Origin: Pseudomonadota bacterium
GTDB taxonomy: Bacteria; Pseudomonadota; Alphaproteobacteria; Rhizobiales; Devosiaceae
Assembly (NCBI GenBank): GCA_023433985.1
Contig: JAEYTN010000038.1
Coordinates: 1 to 7,408, forward strand
Direction: 5' to 3'
Length of the DNA stretch: 7,408 nt
Each line of letters starts with the position of its first letter. The stretch's first letter is position 1. Position numbers and translations under genes: made by a program. The notes under the pieces were generated by a model. That model saw only the letters and a list, made by a program, of their open reading frames with translations, did not search any database and was not told the origin of the DNA. Below, piece after piece: positions 6,527 through 7,408 of this stretch.

Positions 6527-6997
6527 ATGGTCATGAGCCCGTGGCAACGGATCCGCACCCGGGCGCATCTGTTCCTTGCCGGGGTCCGGCGCCGCATGAC
6601 CTTGGGCGCCCGCGTCGCGGTGTTCGATGGCGACCGGGTGCTGCTGCTCCGCCACACCTACATCCCCGACTGGCATTTCCCCGGCGGCGGCGTCGAGCCG
6701 GGCGAGACGGCAGCCGAGTCCGGCGCCCGCGAAACCGTCGAGGAGACCGGCATCGAGGCGACCGCGCCGCTTGGTCTGTTCGGCCTCTATCACAACGTCA
6801 ACGACGCCACGGTGCGCGACCATGTGGCGCTGTTCGTCTGCCGCGAGTTCCGGGTGCAGCGGCCGTTCCGCGCCAACCACGAGATCGCGGAGATCGGCTG
6901 GTTCGGACCCGGCGACCTGCCGGCGGACACCGATCCGGGCACGGCCCGGCGCGTCGCCGAGATCCTCAGCGGCAGCGCACCCGATCCCCGCTGGTAG
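6527..6997 (+). CDS. Nudix hydrolase
   Basis: This 156-residue protein has a full Nudix box at residues 54-76, matching G-x5-E-x7-R-E-x2-E-E-x-G-I (GGVEPGE...RETVEETGI); E72 and E73 are the expected metal ligands. Strands before the box read ARVAVFDGDRVLLLRHTY, followed by DWHFPGGG, and after it come GLYHNVND and DHVALFVCREF. A short basic N-terminal helix (MSPWQRIRTRAHLF) precedes the domain. The family cleaves nucleoside diphosphates linked to another moiety, but specificity cannot be assigned from these motifs. The protein is probably cytoplasmic. It is divergent from the phosphoesterase-murL-murD2 operon and may share its control region. If its substrate is a nucleotide sugar, that would fit the neighbourhood, but this is speculation. 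No terminator-like hairpin with a T run follows the stop. Confidence 0.87.
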   Translation: MVMSPWQRIRTRAHLFLAGVRRRMTLGARVAVFDGDRVLLLRHTYIPDWHFPGGGVEPGETAAESGARETVEETGIEATAPLGLFGLYHNVNDATVRDHVALFVCREFRVQRPFRANHEIAEIGWFGPGDLPADTDPGTARRVAEILSGSAPDPRW

Positions 6998-7038
6998 CGA
7001 GGTTCACCATTGCTGCAGGATCGCCTTGCGAGCGGAAT

Positions 7039-7052
7039 ATTGCGGCCGCAAT
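7039..7052. repeat. 14-bp perfect palindrome with a NotI core
   Basis: ATTGCGGCCGCAAT reads the same on both strands without a spacer. It lies 41 bp after the Nudix stop, in the 293-bp gap before the last gene. It lacks a loop and a T run, so it is a poor terminator. A regulator-binding dyad upstream of the leader at 7130-7270 is possible. Flanking bases do not extend the symmetry. Confidence 0.3.
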
Positions 7053-7169
7053 CATGGCTCAGAAGCCACTCTCGGAATCGACGGGAGGTGCCCTTGAAAA
7101 GTGAAGCCTCGGCCCTGATTTGTCGTGGACGCAGAAGCCCACTGGGTGCTAATGCGCCATATAGACGTC

Positions 7170-7175
7170 AGGAGG
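7170..7175 (+). promoter_or_regulatory. Consensus Shine-Dalgarno sequence before an 11-codon ORF
   Basis: AGGAGG is the strongest ribosome-binding site in the window and lies 8 nt before the ATG at 7184, an ideal spacing. None of the full-length genes here has one as good. It can be placed in the loop of a GACG/CGTC hairpin, or in an alternative CGCC/GGCG pairing, which could modulate access. Confidence 0.5.
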
Positions 7176-7183
7176 CGTCCAGG

Positions 7184-7219
7184 ATGGAGAAGGACTTTCA
7201 GGTGACCCGACGACCCTAA
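7184..7219 (+). CDS. Possible 11-residue leader peptide MEKDFQVTRRP
   Basis: ATG at 7184 reads through 11 codons to TAA (7217-7219), behind AGGAGG at 8 nt. It ends Arg-Arg-Pro-stop; proline at the last sense codon and basic residues before it occur in some ribosome-stalling peptides (inference, not a match). It contains no run of one regulatory amino acid. Its first codons form one arm of the long stem at 7187-7195, and its stop lies in a hairpin loop, so translating it would open the leader. The same frame is open further upstream, with a GGGAGG (7083-7088) before TTG 7094, allowing a 41-residue alternative. It could be a chance ORF. Confidence 0.35.
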   Translation: MEKDFQVTRRP

Positions 7220-7290
7220 CCGGTCGGCACGCCGGCTTACGTTGGCCGGCACGTATGTCCTTGTTCTCTCGTTCTCGGACCCTGAGTCAC

Positions 7291-7408
7291 ATGATTGCGC
7301 CCTCCGTCTCCGTCGCTGCCGAGGCAGCGCCCCCACAACTCGGCCTGCCCACCGTTCGCTTCGCCACGCCCGATGACGACAAGTTCGTCGAGGACCTGCA
7401 GGCGCTCG
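7291..7408 (+). CDS. N-terminus of an unidentified protein, cut by the window end
   Basis: ATG at 7291 opens a frame of 39 codons that runs off the window. The protein starts MIAPSVSVAAEAAP and continues LPTVRFATPDDDKFVEDLQAL. Third positions are almost all G or C from 7297 onward, as in the real genes here, so coding is likely. The first 20 residues look like a flexible Ala/Pro-rich tail, and the following strand-then-helix resembles how some GNAT acetyltransferases begin, which is too little to name it. An in-frame ATG at 7255 would add MSLFSRSRTLSH, but those codons have poorer codon bias; it overlaps the long stem of the leader. Neither start has a strong ribosome site. Confidence 0.5.
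   Translation, partial: MIAPSVSVAAEAAPPQLGLPTVRFATPDDDKFVEDLQAL

Larger units (their letters stand above)
7136..7268 (+). promoter_or_regulatory. Putative structured mRNA leader of the last gene
   Basis: Several pairings can be drawn by eye. AGCCC (7136-7140) pairs with GG...GCT (7145-7150) with one bulged T. GACG (7164-7167) pairs with CGTC (7175-7178), placing the AGGAGG ribosome site in the loop. GAGAAGGAC (7187-7195) pairs with GTCCTT plus CTC (7257-7262, 7266-7268) with a 3-nt bulge. Inside that long stem are two hairpins: CGACC/GGTCG (7211-7215, 7222-7226), with the TAA at 7217-7219 in its loop, and GCCGGC/GCCGGC (7231-7236, 7245-7250). CGGCACG also occurs twice (7225, 7247). I do not recognise a known riboswitch class. 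The structure is unfolded by any program and rests on hand pairing in GC-rich DNA. Confidence 0.4.

Noticed and set aside
6443..6880. A 146-residue N-terminal extension of the phosphoesterase
   Set aside because: It would run antisense through most of the Nudix gene and has no domain character; the phosphoesterase fold starts at the ATG at 6442.
7121..7268. Known riboswitch classes (M-box, mini-ykkC/guanidine-II, yybP-ykoY) for the leader
   Set aside because: Some fragments look alike (GACGC followed by CCCACTGGG), but the conserved cores I recall for these classes are absent or out of order, so I left it unassigned.
6998..7290. A tRNA or a small conserved protein in the gap after the Nudix gene
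   Set aside because: No acceptor/T-arm pattern was found, and the frames opposite or across the gap (for example minus strand 7336-7052) lack domain character.

Overview
The window reads as ordinary, gene-dense chromosome from a high-GC alphaproteobacterium. Strong G/C bias at third codon positions and family resemblance suggest Hyphomicrobiales, perhaps Devosia-like; this is an inference from sequence style and not a taxonomic result. I see no phage, insertion sequence, CRISPR array, rRNA or tRNA.

Layout. Bases 1-145 may hold the last codons of an upstream gene, then a GC hairpin and the leader of the first full gene. Two plus-strand genes follow: a 575-residue membrane protein with a DNA-binding-like N-terminal module, one membrane helix, a TolB-like region and TPR repeats (146-1873), and an AcuI/YhdH-type acrylyl-CoA reductase (1889-2890). 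Converging on them is a tight minus-strand operon, in transcription order a metallophosphoesterase (6442-5549), MurL (5545-4217) and MurD2 (4227-2911). Its genes are 3 bp apart and then overlap by 11 bp. Divergent from the operon, across an 84-bp gap carrying a perfect inverted repeat, is a Nudix hydrolase (6527-6997). The last 410 bp hold a structured leader-like region with an 11-codon ORF behind a consensus AGGAGG, and the start of a gene that runs off the edge.

How the genes work together. The clearest biology is the MurD2-MurL pair. In the route described in Xanthomonas, MurD2 adds L-glutamate to UDP-MurNAc-L-Ala and MurL then epimerises that residue to D-glutamate at the expense of ATP, so free D-glutamate from the racemase MurI is not needed. 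Here the two genes overlap and are transcribed behind a phosphoesterase, so the three are probably co-expressed. The MurD2 C-terminal region differs from classical MurD exactly where D-Glu is bound, which supports altered glutamate specificity.

The most unexplained element is the 7130-7270 leader: a short ORF with an ideal ribosome-binding site, a 9-bp long-range stem pairing its first codons with bases near the downstream start, and two hairpins inside, one with the ORF's stop codon in its loop.
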